A stretch of 34,542 bases of DNA from GWA2-49-15 sp964359085. GTDB taxonomy: Bacteria; Bdellovibrionota; Bacteriovoracia; Bacteriovoracales; Bacteriovoracaceae. Made by a program: the position numbers and the translations under genes. The notes under the pieces were generated by a model. The model was given only the letters and a program-made list of their open reading frames with translations, searched no databases and was not told the origin of the DNA. Shown one piece after another: positions 24,068 through 31,853 of the stretch (position 1 is its first letter; each line of letters starts with the position of its first letter). The DNA is taken from positions 1 to 34,542 of the forward strand of contig CAYHRT010000010.1 of assembly GCA_964359085.1 (NCBI GenBank). The letters run 5' to 3'.

Positions 24068-24988
24068 ATGCTTTATCAGCGTACTATGGCCAAGCGAGTT
24101 CAAGTAACAGGCATCGGAATTCATTCCGGGAAAAAAGTTTCATTGACTCTCTATCCAGCGGAAGCTGATTTTGGAATTCAGTTTAAGCGAACAGATATTC
24201 CCAATGCGAGTGTGATCAAAGCTTCAGCTTTCTCAGTTGGGACAACTGAGAACAACACAACGCTTGGGCAAGGTGAAAATTGTGTTCATACCGTGGAACA
24301 TTTACTTGCTGTACTCTATGGTCTCGGGATAAATAATGTTTATTGTGAGGTTGATGGCCCTGAGGTTCCTATTATGGATGGTTCTGGTGCCTCTTTTGTT
24401 TTTGTCCTAAAGGAAACTGGGGTAGCGACGCTCAACAAATCCAAAAAATTTTTAGTTGTTCTGGAAACTATTCGTGTTCAGGTAGGTGATAAATGGGCCC
24501 AAATTGAGCCATGCTCAAAGCTTGAACTGCAATCAACAATTGTCTTTGCTCATCCTGTCATTAAAAAACAGACTTATAACTTCGAGTTTTCTTGCGAAAA
24601 TTTTATCAATGAAATTAGCCGGGCCCGTACTTTTGGCATGATGAGAGATGTTGATAGTTTGAAAAGAAGAGGTCTCATCAAGGGCGGATCATTGGACAAC
24701 GCGGTTGTGCTTGATGATTATAAAGTGATGAATTCTGAAGGCCTCCGTTTTAAGGATGAATTTATTAGTCACAAGATACTTGATACTATTGGGGATATTT
24801 CATTGGTGGGTCATGAATTGGCCGGGAAAGTTACCACTTTTAAGTCTGGACATAATTTGCATAATCTTCTCTGCAGGAAATTATTTGAAACACCAAGTGC
24901 TTATCAAATTGTTTCAGCTTCCTCGCTGAAAAAAGAGGTTCTTGAGACATTTGAACTACCCAAGGCCATGATTCCCACCTACCACTAA
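24068..24988 (+). CDS. lpxC: UDP-3-O-acyl-GlcNAc deacetylase LpxC
   Basis: 306 residues. Committed step of lipid A synthesis: a zinc-dependent deacetylation of UDP-3-O-acyl-GlcNAc. Zinc ligands and catalytic residues fit the family: HTVEHLL with His74, Glu77 and His78; HKILDTIGD with His235 and Asp239; and His262 in KSGHNLHN. Other motifs are GIGIHSGKKV, DGSGASF and GSLDNAVVLDD. It confirms a lipid A outer membrane. It starts at ATG 24068 and ends 10 bases before proS. Confidence 0.97.
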   Translation: MLYQRTMAKRVQVTGIGIHSGKKVSLTLYPAEADFGIQFKRTDIPNASVIKASAFSVGTTENNTTLGQGENCVHTVEHLLAVLYGLGINNVYCEVDGPEVPIMDGSGASFVFVLKETGVATLNKSKKFLVVLETIRVQVGDKWAQIEPCSKLELQSTIVFAHPVIKKQTYNFEFSCENFINEISRARTFGMMRDVDSLKRRGLIKGGSLDNAVVLDDYKVMNSEGLRFKDEFISHKILDTIGDISLVGHELAGKVTTFKSGHNLHNLLCRKLFETPSAYQIVSASSLKKEVLETFELPKAMIPTYH

Positions 24989-24998
24989 GGTAATATTT

Positions 24999-26711
24999 AT
25001 GAGACTTTCCCAGGTCCGCTGGCAAACATATAAAGACAATCCCGCTGATGCAGAAATTCCCTCTCACCAATTAATGTTGAGAGCTGGCTTGATTCATAAA
25101 GCAGGTGCCGGAATCTATAACCTCTTGCCCTTTGGTCTTAAGGTGGTAAAAAAAATCGAGCAGATTGTACGTGAAGAACATGACAAGGTTGGTTGTCTTG
25201 AAGTCCTGATGTCTGTCATCACGCCTGGTGAACTATGGCAAGAAAGTGGTCGTTGGCAGGCGATGGGTGGCGAGATGGTAAAGATGAAAGACAAGGGGGG
25301 GCGAGATCTTTGCATCAGTCCAACCAACGAAGAGGCGATTACAGATATCTTTCGTCGTATGATCAAATCGTACAAAGATTTACCCATAACTTACTATCAA
25401 ATCAACACGAAATTTCGTGATGAAATTCGGCCAAGATTTGGTCTCATGCGTGGGCGCGAATTCATCATGAAGGATGCCTACAGTTTTCATGAAAATAAAA
25501 GCTGTTTGGAAAAGACTTATTTCCAACTTTATAATGTGTATTTATCTATTTTAAATCGTATTGGTGCTGAATATAAGGTCGTTGAAGCTGACGCGGGGGC
25601 CATGGCTTCCTCCGATCAAAAAACTCACGAGTTTCAACTTCTTGCTAAATCGGGCGAAGACTTACTGGTGTATAATGAGAGCTATGCAGCCAATATTGAA
25701 AAGGCCAAAACAAAAAGAGCTATTAATGATTTTAACTTGAAGGGAGGTCTTGTTGAAAAAGTGTCTACTCCCAATGTTGGAAAAATTGAAGAAGTTTGTC
25801 AGCTCCTAGGTGTAAATCCTTCTGAGACGTTAAAAACCCTGGCCTATATGGGGGTGAAGGGAAACGATATACGGCCAGTTTTAGTCGTTCTCTTGGGTGA
25901 TGATGAACTGGCTGAAACCAAAATAAAGAATCTGCTCAATGCTGAGCATGTTTTGCCCGCCACAGAATCCGAGTTGGAGTCATTAAAATGCGTGAAGGGG
26001 TTTATTGGACCTTTTGGACATTCATCAGAAATTCATACGATCTTTGATTCTGCGGTCAATCTTGATGCTTTTTATGTCGTTGGTGCCAACCAAAAAGATT
26101 TTCATTTGAAAAATTTCTCACCGAAACGTGATGCCCATAATTTTGAGATTGCCGATGTAAGAAAAACGAGAGAAGGGGACCTTGCCTTGAACAATAATCT
26201 CCCAGTACAAATTACGCGTGGAATAGAGGTAGGGCATATTTTTCAGTTAGGTGATAAGTATACAAAGGCCATGGGAGTAACTATCCTTGACCGAAATGGC
26301 AAGGCCGTTGTTCCCTTGATGGGATGCTACGGTATTGGAGTTACTCGTCTTGCCGCTGCTGTAATCGAACAGAATAATGATGAAAAAGGGATTATCTGGC
26401 CGGAAGCCATTGCGCCTTTTAAGGTTCATGCTGTTTTGATTGGCCGTTCTGATGAATTCCGGAATAAGGCCCTGAAGATTTATGAGCAGATACAGGATCA
26501 TGGAATCGAAATCCTTATTGATGATCGTGATGTTGGCCCAGGTTTTAAATTTAAGGACGCCGATTTACTTGGGTGCCCATGGCAGTTAACTTTAGGTGAA
26601 AGGGAATTTGGCGAAACGGGAAAATTCAAGTTAACCAATCGTAAAACAGGACTTATTTCAGACTGTTTGCCTGAAAACCTGATAGCAGAGTTAGAGCGAG
26701 TCATAAAGTAA
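24999..26711 (+). CDS. proS: Prolyl-tRNA synthetase, bacterial type with editing insertion
   Basis: 570 residues, close to E. coli ProRS (572). Class II motif 1 lies in the N-terminal AGAGIYNLLPFGLKVVKKIE. Motif 2 is RDEIRPRFGLMRGREFIMKDAYSFH, and motif 3 is in GCYGIGVTRLAAAVIEQ. Residues about 225-390 form the YbaK-like editing insertion that removes misacylated Ala-tRNA(Pro), placed as in other bacterial-type ProRS. A C-terminal anticodon-binding domain follows (HAVLIGRSDEF..., DDRDVGPGFKFKDADLLG). The stop shares TAATG with the next gene. Confidence 0.96.
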   Translation: MRLSQVRWQTYKDNPADAEIPSHQLMLRAGLIHKAGAGIYNLLPFGLKVVKKIEQIVREEHDKVGCLEVLMSVITPGELWQESGRWQAMGGEMVKMKDKGGRDLCISPTNEEAITDIFRRMIKSYKDLPITYYQINTKFRDEIRPRFGLMRGREFIMKDAYSFHENKSCLEKTYFQLYNVYLSILNRIGAEYKVVEADAGAMASSDQKTHEFQLLAKSGEDLLVYNESYAANIEKAKTKRAINDFNLKGGLVEKVSTPNVGKIEEVCQLLGVNPSETLKTLAYMGVKGNDIRPVLVVLLGDDELAETKIKNLLNAEHVLPATESELESLKCVKGFIGPFGHSSEIHTIFDSAVNLDAFYVVGANQKDFHLKNFSPKRDAHNFEIADVRKTREGDLALNNNLPVQITRGIEVGHIFQLGDKYTKAMGVTILDRNGKAVVPLMGCYGIGVTRLAAAVIEQNNDEKGIIWPEAIAPFKVHAVLIGRSDEFRNKALKIYEQIQDHGIEILIDDRDVGPGFKFKDADLLGCPWQLTLGEREFGETGKFKLTNRKTGLISDCLPENLIAELERVIK

Positions 26712-27478
26712 TGCGGGTTGATATTATTGCTGGCAAACACTCCATTTACGCTGCTATCAAGAATCCTGAAAGGTCTGGATTAAAACTGATTGCCACCCGC
26801 GAAGGGCACGAAGCCTTTCATGCCGAATTTAGAGATATCCAGTCATATAAGCACAAATATGAGTTAGTGCTTTTGGATAAAAATGCCTTTGAAAAGGAAT
26901 GGGCCGATGCATTGCAAGATAACGGGCACCAATATTTAAGGTGCCCTTCAGATATTTTTTTGATCTCTCCCGAGCGAATTGCTTACGACGTGGCATGGAT
27001 TTATGCAGAACTAAAACAAGAACGGAAACTTAAAATTCTATGCCTCGATAGTCTTACTGATGTTCACAACGGAGCAGCAATTATCCGCACGGCCGCTTTT
27101 TTTGGAATGGACGCTATCGTAACCTCAAGTAAGGGGATTTTTTCCATCTCCCCCCATTTTTATCGCATTTCATCCGGTGGCCTAGAGTATACAAAGCTTA
27201 TCCGGCCTTCATCGCTACCGGCATTTATACAAAAACTTCAGGAATCCAATGTCTATTGTGTGGGCTTATCTGACCATGCTACTCAGACAGATGATCCGCC
27301 ATCACAAAATTCTTCAATTTGCTTAGTGATTGGCGCAGAGGACAAAGGAATTTCAAACGCCGTTTTGCGTATTCTCCAACATACTATTTGCCTTGAGGGC
27401 CCTGGTATGTTGAAAACCCTTAATGCTTCCGTGGCAGCCGCTTTGGCCATGGAACGCTTTTGCTTTTTCAAGATGTGA
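26711..27478 (+). CDS. rlmB: SpoU/TrmH-family rRNA 2'-O-methyltransferase
   Basis: 255 residues with a SpoU (SPOUT) methyltransferase domain. Motif 1 is DSLTDVHNGAAIIRTAAFFG with Asn120 and Arg126, motif 2 is LVIGAEDKGISNAV with Glu210, and motif 3 is KTLNASVAAALAMER with Asn238; all three are intact. The N-terminus (IIAGKHSIYAAIKN) resembles the substrate-binding domain of RlmB, which 2'-O-methylates a 23S rRNA guanosine, but TrmH-like tRNA methylation cannot be excluded. It overlaps proS (TAATG) and ends 60 bases before the tRNA genes. Confidence 0.75.
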   Translation: MRVDIIAGKHSIYAAIKNPERSGLKLIATREGHEAFHAEFRDIQSYKHKYELVLLDKNAFEKEWADALQDNGHQYLRCPSDIFLISPERIAYDVAWIYAELKQERKLKILCLDSLTDVHNGAAIIRTAAFFGMDAIVTSSKGIFSISPHFYRISSGGLEYTKLIRPSSLPAFIQKLQESNVYCVGLSDHATQTDDPPSQNSSICLVIGAEDKGISNAVLRILQHTICLEGPGMLKTLNASVAAALAMERFCFFKM

Positions 27479-27486
27479 CAAATTTC

Positions 27487-27515
27487 TTGATTTTAACATA
27501 GTTACAGTTTATAAA
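27487..27515 (+). promoter_or_regulatory. Promoter of the tRNA-tuf transcription unit
   Basis: TTGATT (27487-27492), 17 bases, TATAAA (27510-27515). It lies 23 bases upstream of the first tRNA and is the clear start point for tRNA-Thr, -Tyr, -Gly, -Thr and perhaps tuf. Confidence 0.6.
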
Positions 27516-27538
27516 GTTCGTTCGCATTTAGAGTAGCT

Positions 27539-27614
27539 GCTGGCTTAGCTCAGTTGGTAGAGCAGCGGTTTTGTAAACCGCAGGCCGTAGGTTCAAGTCC
27601 TATAGCCAGCTCCA
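27539..27614 (+). tRNA. tRNA-Thr (anticodon TGT)
   Basis: Full cloverleaf: acceptor GCTGGCT pairs with AGCCAGC, D arm TTAGCTCAGTTGGTAGAG, anticodon stem GCGGT/ACCGC with loop TTTGTAA (anticodon TGT), T arm with GGTTCAAGTCC, and encoded CCA. First of four tRNAs before tuf, the order thrU-tyrU-glyT-thrT-tufB of E. coli. Confidence 0.97.
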
Positions 27615-27631
27615 GCTTTAGGCGAATTGAG

Positions 27632-27718
27632 GGCGAGATTGCCGAGTGGTCAAAGGCAACAGACTGTAAATCTGTCGGTTTTTAACCTTCGATGGTTCGA
27701 ATCCATCTCTCGCCACCA
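27632..27718 (+). tRNA. tRNA-Tyr (anticodon GTA)
   Basis: 87 bases with the long variable arm of class II tRNAs. Acceptor GGCGAGA/TCTCGCC, anticodon loop CTGTAAA in the CAGACTGTAAATCTG stem-loop, T arm GGTTCGAATCC, encoded CCA. Confidence 0.97.
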
Positions 27719-27744
27719 AATATTGGTACTGTAAAGAAAGTGTT

Positions 27745-27820
27745 GCGGGTGTAGCTCAGTTGGTAGAGTGCCAGCCTTCCAAGCTGGATGTCGAGAGTTC
27801 AAGCCTCTTCGCCCGCTCCA
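27745..27820 (+). tRNA. tRNA-Gly (anticodon TCC)
   Basis: Acceptor GCGGGTG, anticodon stem CCAGC/GCTGG with loop CTTCCAA (anticodon TCC), T arm AGTTCAAGCCT and encoded CCA. A T-run follows immediately; without a stem of its own it is not enough to call a terminator. Confidence 0.96.
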
Positions 27821-27866
27821 CTTCTTTTTTTATACAGTGAGACGAAGCGGGCTTAGAGAAATGTTT

Positions 27867-27941
<75 letters not shown>

Positions 27942-27974
27942 TTCCTCACTACGTCTGAGTACGAAAGACTGATG

Positions 27975-28009
27975 AAACGCTTGCGTTTGACGGGGTAATA
28001 AAACATAAT
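27975..28009 (+). promoter_or_regulatory. tuf leader: hairpin and overlapping promoter-like pair
   Basis: AAACGC-TT-GCGTTT (27975-27988) is a perfect inverted repeat in the 144-base gap between tRNA-Thr and tuf. TTGCGT (27981-27986), 17 bases, CATAAT (28004-28009) forms a plausible second promoter. If real, tuf can be made apart from the tRNAs. The hairpin could also be a processing signal that separates tRNA from mRNA. Confidence 0.35.
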
Positions 28010-28085
28010 GTGACTCGTTGGAACCCTAAGGTGTACTAATAATTAGAGAATCGAACTATAACCGTTATTTAAAGGAGAGCATCGT

Positions 28086-29276
28086 ATGGCTAAGGAAAAA
28101 TTTGATAGGTCGAAACCTCACATAAACATTGGAACCATTGGACACGTTGATCATGGGAAGACAACTTTGACGGCCGCCATTTCATGTACTCTCGCTGCTA
28201 AATCTGGCGGAGTTGGCAAAAAATATGATGAAATTGATTCTTCTCCCGAAGAGAAGGCGCGTGGGATTACCATCAATACAGCTCATATTGAGTATGAGAC
28301 AGATAAGCGGCACTATGCACACGTCGACTGCCCCGGGCATGCTGACTACATTAAGAACATGATCACAGGTGCAGCACAAATGGATGGGGCCATTCTGGTC
28401 GTTTCTGCTGCTGATGGCCCGATGCCTCAAACGCGCGAACATATTCTTCTTGCTCGTCAGGTCGGTGTTCCTCGTATTGTTGTTTATCTAAATAAAGTTG
28501 ACATGGTTGATGATAAGGAGCTTCTGGATTTAGTAGAAATGGAAGTTCGAGAACTTCTCACATTCTATGAATTCCCTGGAGCTGAAATTCCGATAATTGC
28601 TGGTTCAGCTTTGGCTGCATTAGAAAATCGTGATCCGGCGATTGGTCGTGATAAAATTATGGCCCTAATGGACGCTGTTGATTCATACATTCCAACTCCA
28701 GTGCGTGCTCTCGATAGAGATTTCTTGATGCCAGTGGAAGATGTCTTTTCAATCTCGGGTCGTGGAACTGTGGTCACCGGCCGCGTTGAACGCGGGATTA
28801 TTAAGGTTGGTGAGGAAATCGAAATTATTGGTATTCGCGAGAAGCAACGCACAGTTGTTACGGGTGTTGAAATGTTCCGCAAGCCTCTTGATGAAGGAAG
28901 AGCAGGAGATAACGTTGGTCTTCTCTTGAGGGGAACAAAACGCGAGGAAGTTGAACGTGGTCAGTGTCTGATCAAACCTGGAACAGTTCAACCACATAAG
29001 AAATTTCATTGCACGGTTTATATTCTGACAAAAGAAGAGGGCGGAAGACATACCCCTATCTTTAAGGGTTATCGTCCTCAGTTTTATTTCCGTACCACAG
29101 ATGTGACTGGTGCTGTTACCTTGAAAGAGGGTGTCGAAATGATTATGCCAGGCGACAATACCGACTTTGCAGTCGAATTGATCACGCCAGTGGCCATGGA
29201 AAAGGGTCTGCGTTTTGCTATCCGTGAAGGCGGACGCACTATTGGCGCTGGTACTGTCAGTGAGATTTTGGATTAG
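28086..29276 (+). CDS. tuf: Elongation factor Tu
   Basis: 396-residue EF-Tu that brings aminoacyl-tRNA to the ribosome. The G domain has GHVDHGKT (19-26), RGITINTAH (switch I), DCPGHADY (G3) and NKVD (G4). Domains 2 and 3 follow, with VFSISGRGTVVTGRVERG and FRTTDVTGAV. The gene has a strong RBS (AAAGGAG) and follows the four tRNAs. A strong hairpin ends it before tRNA-Trp. Confidence 0.99.
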   Translation: MAKEKFDRSKPHINIGTIGHVDHGKTTLTAAISCTLAAKSGGVGKKYDEIDSSPEEKARGITINTAHIEYETDKRHYAHVDCPGHADYIKNMITGAAQMDGAILVVSAADGPMPQTREHILLARQVGVPRIVVYLNKVDMVDDKELLDLVEMEVRELLTFYEFPGAEIPIIAGSALAALENRDPAIGRDKIMALMDAVDSYIPTPVRALDRDFLMPVEDVFSISGRGTVVTGRVERGIIKVGEEIEIIGIREKQRTVVTGVEMFRKPLDEGRAGDNVGLLLRGTKREEVERGQCLIKPGTVQPHKKFHCTVYILTKEEGGRHTPIFKGYRPQFYFRTTDVTGAVTLKEGVEMIMPGDNTDFAVELITPVAMEKGLRFAIREGGRTIGAGTVSEILD

Positions 29277-29298
29277 GACAAAGACACTATTTTATATT

Positions 29299-29330
29299 AG
29301 AGAAAAGCCGGGTAACACCGGCTTTTCTCT
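29299..29330 (+). terminator. Strong hairpin after tuf, directly before tRNA-Trp
   Basis: A 13-base-pair perfect stem: AGAGAAAAGCCGG (29299-29311) with CCGGCTTTTCTCT (29318-29330) and a 6-base loop. The T-run of a typical terminator is within the 3' arm, paired to an A-rich 5' arm, so it may be a bidirectional-type terminator. It ends 4 bases before the tRNA-Trp acceptor, so it could also act as a processing signal between tuf mRNA and the tRNA. Confidence 0.65.
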
Positions 29331-29334
29331 ATGT

Positions 29335-29410
29335 GGGCGTATAGCTCCAATGGTAGAGCGGCGGATTCCAAATCCGTAGGCTGTAGGTTCGAATCCTACT
29401 GCGCCCGCCA
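29335..29410 (+). tRNA. tRNA-Trp (anticodon CCA)
   Basis: Acceptor GGGCGTA/TGCGCCC (one G-U), anticodon loop TTCCAAA (anticodon CCA), T arm GGTTCGAATCC and encoded CCA. Placed between tuf and secE, as in many bacteria. Confidence 0.97.
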
Positions 29411-29433
29411 ATTTTTTGTATTAACTGCTAGAC

Positions 29434-29477
29434 AAGCCGTTAATTTTTTTGCATAAACAGGCTTTACGCCTTTTTTT
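29434..29477 (+). promoter_or_regulatory. secE leader with alternative stems, one terminator-like
   Basis: AGGC-TTTAC-GCCT (29459-29471) followed by six T residues is a small intrinsic-terminator-like stem 23 bases before the secE ATG. The alternative AAGCC (29434-29438) with GGCTT (29460-29464) uses part of the same arm, so the two folds exclude each other. This resembles an attenuator but is unproven. Confidence 0.35.
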
Positions 29478-29499
29478 CACAAATTACTTGGGATTAACT

Positions 29500-29886
29500 A
29501 TGTCTGAAATTAAGAGTGAGGACGGGAAGAAGTGGATTAATGCCTTTATTGTGCTTGCATCCGTCCTTGTTGGTTTTTTGTTCATTCGCCTATTTGATCA
29601 ATTGGGAGAGTGGTTCGATCTTGAGGCCAAGGTTGGGCACTTTACCCTAGTATCGCAAGGGATAGGTGTTTTGGTTGGTGTTGCTACCTTTGCAGGTATT
29701 TTTAAAAATAAGACTGCTTTTGGTCACCTTGACGAAGTTTACCAGGAGCTTATTAAGGTGATCTGGCCTGGCCGTGATGAAGTTGTTAAAGCGACCTTTG
29801 GTGTGGTCATTGGTCTCGTCGTGATTAGCGGTATTTTTGTATGCGTTGATTTTATTTTTCAAAAACTTTTAGATCTCGTTTATTAA
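29500..29886 (+). CDS. secE: Preprotein translocase subunit SecE
   Basis: 128 residues. Three hydrophobic segments are visible (about residues 14-32, 52-70 and 95-120). The third carries the conserved SecE core: the amphipathic YQELIKVIWPGRDEVVKATF helix followed by the membrane segment. SecE clamps SecY in the translocon. I start at ATG 29500 (MSEIKSEDGKKW). A TTG at 29449 would add 17 unconserved residues and overlap the leader hairpin. Immediately followed by nusG. Confidence 0.93.
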   Translation: MSEIKSEDGKKWINAFIVLASVLVGFLFIRLFDQLGEWFDLEAKVGHFTLVSQGIGVLVGVATFAGIFKNKTAFGHLDEVYQELIKVIWPGRDEVVKATFGVVIGLVVISGIFVCVDFIFQKLLDLVY

Positions 29887-29905
29887 AAGAGCACAGAGGA
29901 ATGTT

Positions 29906-30502
29906 ATGACCGATGTTGCAGAGCAAAAAGAGATAGTTGATATCAATGTAGGGCTTGCAGATGGTGCCTCATCTGATTTCAAGTGGTATATCGTTAAAAC
30001 ACTGACAGGGCAGGAGAATAAGGTCCAGAAAGCATTGAAGGAAAATATCCTCAACCATAGGATGACAGAATACTTTTCAAAAATTCTGGTGCCTGAAGAA
30101 ACGGTTGTTTCAAACGTAAATGGAAAGAAGAGAACGACCAAGAGGAAGTATTTCCCAGGGTACGTCTTGATAAAGATGATCTTGAATGATACAACCTGGC
30201 ACCTTGTAAAAGATACGGATAAGATCACGGGTTTTGTGGGAGGCACTTCAGACAAGCCAGCTCCTATTTCTGATGACGAAGCCAGTTACATGGCATCGCA
30301 AGCGGAGGACGGATTTAAGCGTCCTAAGACAAGTGTCAATTTTTCCGAAGGCGATTCTGTTAAGGTAATTGAAGGCCCATTTACCTCCTTTGTAGGTACC
30401 ATTGAGGCCGTGAATGAAAAAGGAAAGGTTAAAGTTAGTGTTTCAATATTTGGCCGACCAACGCCAGTGGAACTAGATTTTACTCAAATAGAGAAGATCT
30501 AA
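29906..30502 (+). CDS. nusG: Transcription termination/antitermination factor NusG
   Basis: 198 residues. An acidic leader of about 25 residues precedes the NGN domain: KWYIVKTLTGQENKVQKAL, RKYFPGYVLIKM, then VGGTSDKPAPIS. The C-terminal KOW domain is EGDSVKVIEGPFTSFVGTIE..., KVKVSVSIFGRPTPVELD. NusG binds the RNA polymerase clamp, Rho and S10. RBS AGAGGA. Placed between secE and rplK as usual. It ends in a small AGGGA-GTT-TCCCT repeat (30502-30514). Confidence 0.98.
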   Translation: MTDVAEQKEIVDINVGLADGASSDFKWYIVKTLTGQENKVQKALKENILNHRMTEYFSKILVPEETVVSNVNGKKRTTKRKYFPGYVLIKMILNDTTWHLVKDTDKITGFVGGTSDKPAPISDDEASYMASQAEDGFKRPKTSVNFSEGDSVKVIEGPFTSFVGTIEAVNEKGKVKVSVSIFGRPTPVELDFTQIEKI

Positions 30503-30566
30503 GGGAGTTTCCCTCTAAGTTTCAAAAAGTTGGGAGATATTAATTTATCGAAAGAAGGAGTCTGTT

Positions 30567-30992
30567 ATGGCCAAGAAAGTGGTAGGATTTATTAAGCTAC
30601 AAATACCTGGCGGGAAGGCGAACCCTTCGCCTCCAATCGGTCCCGCATTAGGCCAGCGTGGTGTAAATATCATGGAATTCTGCAAGGCTTTTAATGCCAA
30701 AACGCAGAAAGACATGGGTGTTACATTACCAACCATCATCACTGTTTTTTCTGATCGGTCTTTCACTTTTATCACTAAGACTCCGCCAGCTTCTTATCTA
30801 CTGAAGGATAAGCTCAAGCTTGAGAGTGGTTCAAAAAAACCTGGACATGACAGTGCTGGGAAAGTATCCAAGAAAATAGTGAAAGAGATTTACGAGAAGA
30901 AACAACCTGACATGACGGCAGCGACATTAGAGGCGGGCATGCGCACTATTGAGGGATCTGCACGTTCCATGGGATTACAATTAGATTATTAA
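30567..30992 (+). CDS. rplK: 50S ribosomal protein L11
   Basis: 141 residues, standard L11. It starts KKVVGFIKLQIPGGKANPSP, continues PIGPALGQRGVNIMEFCKAFN, and ends with GMRTIEGSARSMGLQ. L11 binds the GTPase-associated region of 23S rRNA with L10 and L7/L12. RBS AGAAGGAG. First gene of rplKAJL. Confidence 0.99.
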   Translation: MAKKVVGFIKLQIPGGKANPSPPIGPALGQRGVNIMEFCKAFNAKTQKDMGVTLPTIITVFSDRSFTFITKTPPASYLLKDKLKLESGSKKPGHDSAGKVSKKIVKEIYEKKQPDMTAATLEAGMRTIEGSARSMGLQLDY

Positions 30993-31002
30993 AATTTCAT
31001 AC

Positions 31003-31040
31003 GGGAGATTTCTTAAACGAGAAATCGCATGAACCGATGG
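31003..31040 (+). promoter_or_regulatory. Candidate L1-binding site in the rplK-rplA leader
   Basis: The 58-base gap has GGGAG (31003-31007), a hairpin GATTTCT-TAAACG-AGAAATC (31007-31026), then GCATGAACCGATGG (31027-31040). GGGAG and CATG-A-CCGA resemble the two sides of the L1 site in E. coli 23S rRNA (GTGGGAGG and GCATGGAGCCGA, from memory). L1 represses its own mRNA by binding a mimic of that site. The site here lies between rplK and rplA. Inference only. Confidence 0.4.
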
Positions 31041-31050
31041 GGAGTTTGCT

Positions 31051-31752
31051 ATGAAGAAGAGATCAAAAAAATATGTGGCAGCGCTGGCTAAAGTTGATCG
31101 TACCAAATTCTATTCGATTGAAGAATCGATTAAATTAGTCAAAGATGCATGCTTTGCAAAGTTTGACGAAACGATTGATCTTTCGTTTCGTCTGGGAATT
31201 GATCCAAGGCATGCTGATCAAATGGTGAGAGGGGCCCTATCACTACCAGCTGGGACCGGTAAAACAGTTCGAATTGCAGTCATTACCGCCGGTGAAAAAT
31301 TGAAAGAAGCTGAAACAGCAGGCGCAGATGTTTTTGGCAGCGATGACCTCATTGCCAAAATTGCAGGTGGTTGGATGGACTTCGACAAGGTCATTGCTTC
31401 GCCTGATATGATGGGAAAGCTCGGCAAGATTGGTAGAATCTTAGGGCCTCGTGGACTCATGCCAAACCCAAAACTTGGCACTGTAACTACAGAAATTGGT
31501 AAAGCGGTAGCAGAGCAAAAGTCCGGTAAGGTAGAATATAGAACAGAAAAATCGGGGATTGTACAAGTTGTGATTGGTAAAAAATCTTTTACTGCGGATC
31601 AAATAAAGCAAAATTTTCTAGCGGTTGTGACAGCGATAATGAGGGCAAAACCATCAAGTGCTAAAGGTACGTATTTAAGATCACTTACGGTTAGTACGTC
31701 CATGGGGCCAGGTATTAGGGTTGATGTAGTAGAAGCAGCAACATTAATTTAA
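31051..31752 (+). CDS. rplA: 50S ribosomal protein L1
   Basis: 233 residues. Landmarks: KKYVAALAKVDRTKFYSIEE, ETIDLSFRLGIDPRHADQMV, RGALSLPAGTGKTVRIAV, the central IGRILGPRGLMPNPKLGTVT and VEYRTEKSGIVQVVIGK, typical of L1. L1 forms the mobile stalk at the E site and in many bacteria represses the L11-L1 mRNA. RBS GGGGAG overlaps the putative L1 site. Confidence 0.99.
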   Translation: MKKRSKKYVAALAKVDRTKFYSIEESIKLVKDACFAKFDETIDLSFRLGIDPRHADQMVRGALSLPAGTGKTVRIAVITAGEKLKEAETAGADVFGSDDLIAKIAGGWMDFDKVIASPDMMGKLGKIGRILGPRGLMPNPKLGTVTTEIGKAVAEQKSGKVEYRTEKSGIVQVVIGKKSFTADQIKQNFLAVVTAIMRAKPSSAKGTYLRSLTVSTSMGPGIRVDVVEAATLI

Positions 31753-31769
31753 GGAAATAAAATATTGTT

Positions 31770-31848
31770 GAGGTTGAAGACGGTCGGTTGCAAGAAATTG
31801 CTATAACTCCTGCCTGAAATCTCCCTCTAGAGCAGTATGTAGAGGAGG
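31770..31848 (+). ncRNA. Ribosomal protein L10 leader (autoregulatory mRNA structure)
   Basis: In the 101-base rplA-rplJ gap the parts of the L10 leader can be paired. GAGGTT (31770-31775) pairs with AATCTC (31818-31823) as the closing stem. GAAGAC follows and the matching CCTGCC (31809-31814) pairs with GGTCGG (31782-31787) imperfectly. GCAA-GAAA-TTGC (31790-31801) is a tetraloop hairpin. A further stem CCTCTA (31824-31829) with TAGAGG (31840-31845) covers part of the rplJ Shine-Dalgarno AGGAGG. L10-L7/L12 binding to such a leader to repress rplJ is established; this example is inferred. Confidence 0.6.
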
Positions 31849-31853
31849 TAAAT

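Noticed and set aside
27811..27866. GCGGG-TTAG string and AGCGGGC pairing with the 3' end of tRNA-Gly, suggesting a tRNA remnant
   Set aside because: Only the first few bases match; no anticodon or T arm follows.
27968..27992. CTGATGA followed by a hairpin, resembling the core of a hammerhead ribozyme
   Set aside because: The sequence after stem II is TGAC instead of GAAA, and no flanking stems pair.
29449..29499. Upstream TTG start for secE giving 17 more residues
   Set aside because: The extra residues are unlike SecE and lie over the terminator-like leader stem; ATG 29500 fits the family.
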